Shown here: in pieces, positions 5,421 through 5,482 of the stretch
Layout: each line of letters begins with the position of its first letter
How positions within the stretch are numbered: the stretch's first letter is position 1
From: a bacterium
Lineage (GTDB): Bacteria > RBG-13-66-14
Direction of reading: 5' to 3'
DNA length: 5,482 nt
Assembly (NCBI GenBank): GCA_035528375.1
Contig: DATKYS010000028.1
Coordinates: 1 to 5,482 of the forward strand
Translations under genes and position numbers: made by a program
Notes under the pieces: model-generated
Database searches by the model: none
The model's input: only the letters and a program-made list of their open reading frames with translations
What the model was told of the DNA's origin: nothing

Positions 5421-5455
5421 GTAGGGCGGGGAATCCTTTCCCCGCCGCTTTTTTT
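5421..5455 (+). terminator. Intrinsic terminator of the phosphohydrolase gene
   Basis: GGCGGGGAA (5425-5433) pairs perfectly with TTCCCCGCC (5438-5446) across a 4-nt loop, and seven T residues (5449-5455) follow two bases later. It starts with GTAGGGCG, close to the GTAGGGGC flank of the hairpin repeats, so it may be a diverged member of that family. It lies about 60 nt beyond the stop codon and is the strongest terminator in the window. Confidence 0.88.
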
Positions 5456-5464
5456 CAAAGGTGG

Positions 5465-5482
5465 CCCTCACCCCCATCCCCT
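5465..5482. repeat. Partial CCCTCTCCC-family repeat cut by the window end
   Basis: CCCTCACCCCCATCCCCT is the inverted counterpart of the flank at 121-135 (GGGTGGGGGTGAGGG), with small differences. It is probably the edge of another copy of the second repeat family that continues to the right of the window. Confidence 0.55.

Overview
The window is GC-rich bacterial DNA. It holds two divergent transcription units, each ending in the same family of intergenic hairpin repeats. An outer-membrane protein of the PorV/PorQ type lies next to a secreted beta-propeller with a FlgD-like C-terminal domain. That combination points to a Gram-negative lineage of the FCB kind or one of the related uncultured candidate phyla (Coatesbacteria, Eisenbacteria, Latescibacteria or similar). 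The phylum is a guess from gene style and repeat style, not a demonstrated assignment.

Layout. Positions 1-399 hold no gene. They contain hairpin repeats of two families and the terminator of the leftward operon. The leftward operon runs from 2971 down to 400 with three genes: a secreted BNR-type beta-propeller with a FlgD-like C-terminal domain (2971-1538), a PorV/PorQ-like outer-membrane beta-barrel (1527-607) and a 64-residue two-helix membrane protein (594-400). The gaps between genes are 10 and 12 nt, and the ribosome-binding site of the second gene overlaps the stop codon of the first. A divergent promoter region (2972-3154) has a -35/-10 promoter for the leftward operon and an extended -10 promoter for the rightward gene. 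The rightward gene (3155-5362) encodes a membrane-anchored alkaline-phosphatase-superfamily phosphohydrolase (COG3379-like) with all expected metal ligands. It is followed by two hairpins, the second a clear intrinsic terminator.

How the genes may work together. In type IX secretion, PorV-type barrels hand cargo carrying a C-terminal sorting domain to the cell surface. The leftward operon places a candidate cargo directly before a PorV-like barrel, which suggests a cargo/carrier pair, but no other secretion component is visible here. The phosphohydrolase has no clear functional link to that operon.

No radically new system is evident. The most unusual structure is the repeat family. Its flanks are conserved, while its hairpin arms differ in sequence but stay perfectly complementary. 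Tandem pairs close both transcription units, and one copy has gained a 12-nt insertion that is almost entirely self-complementary.
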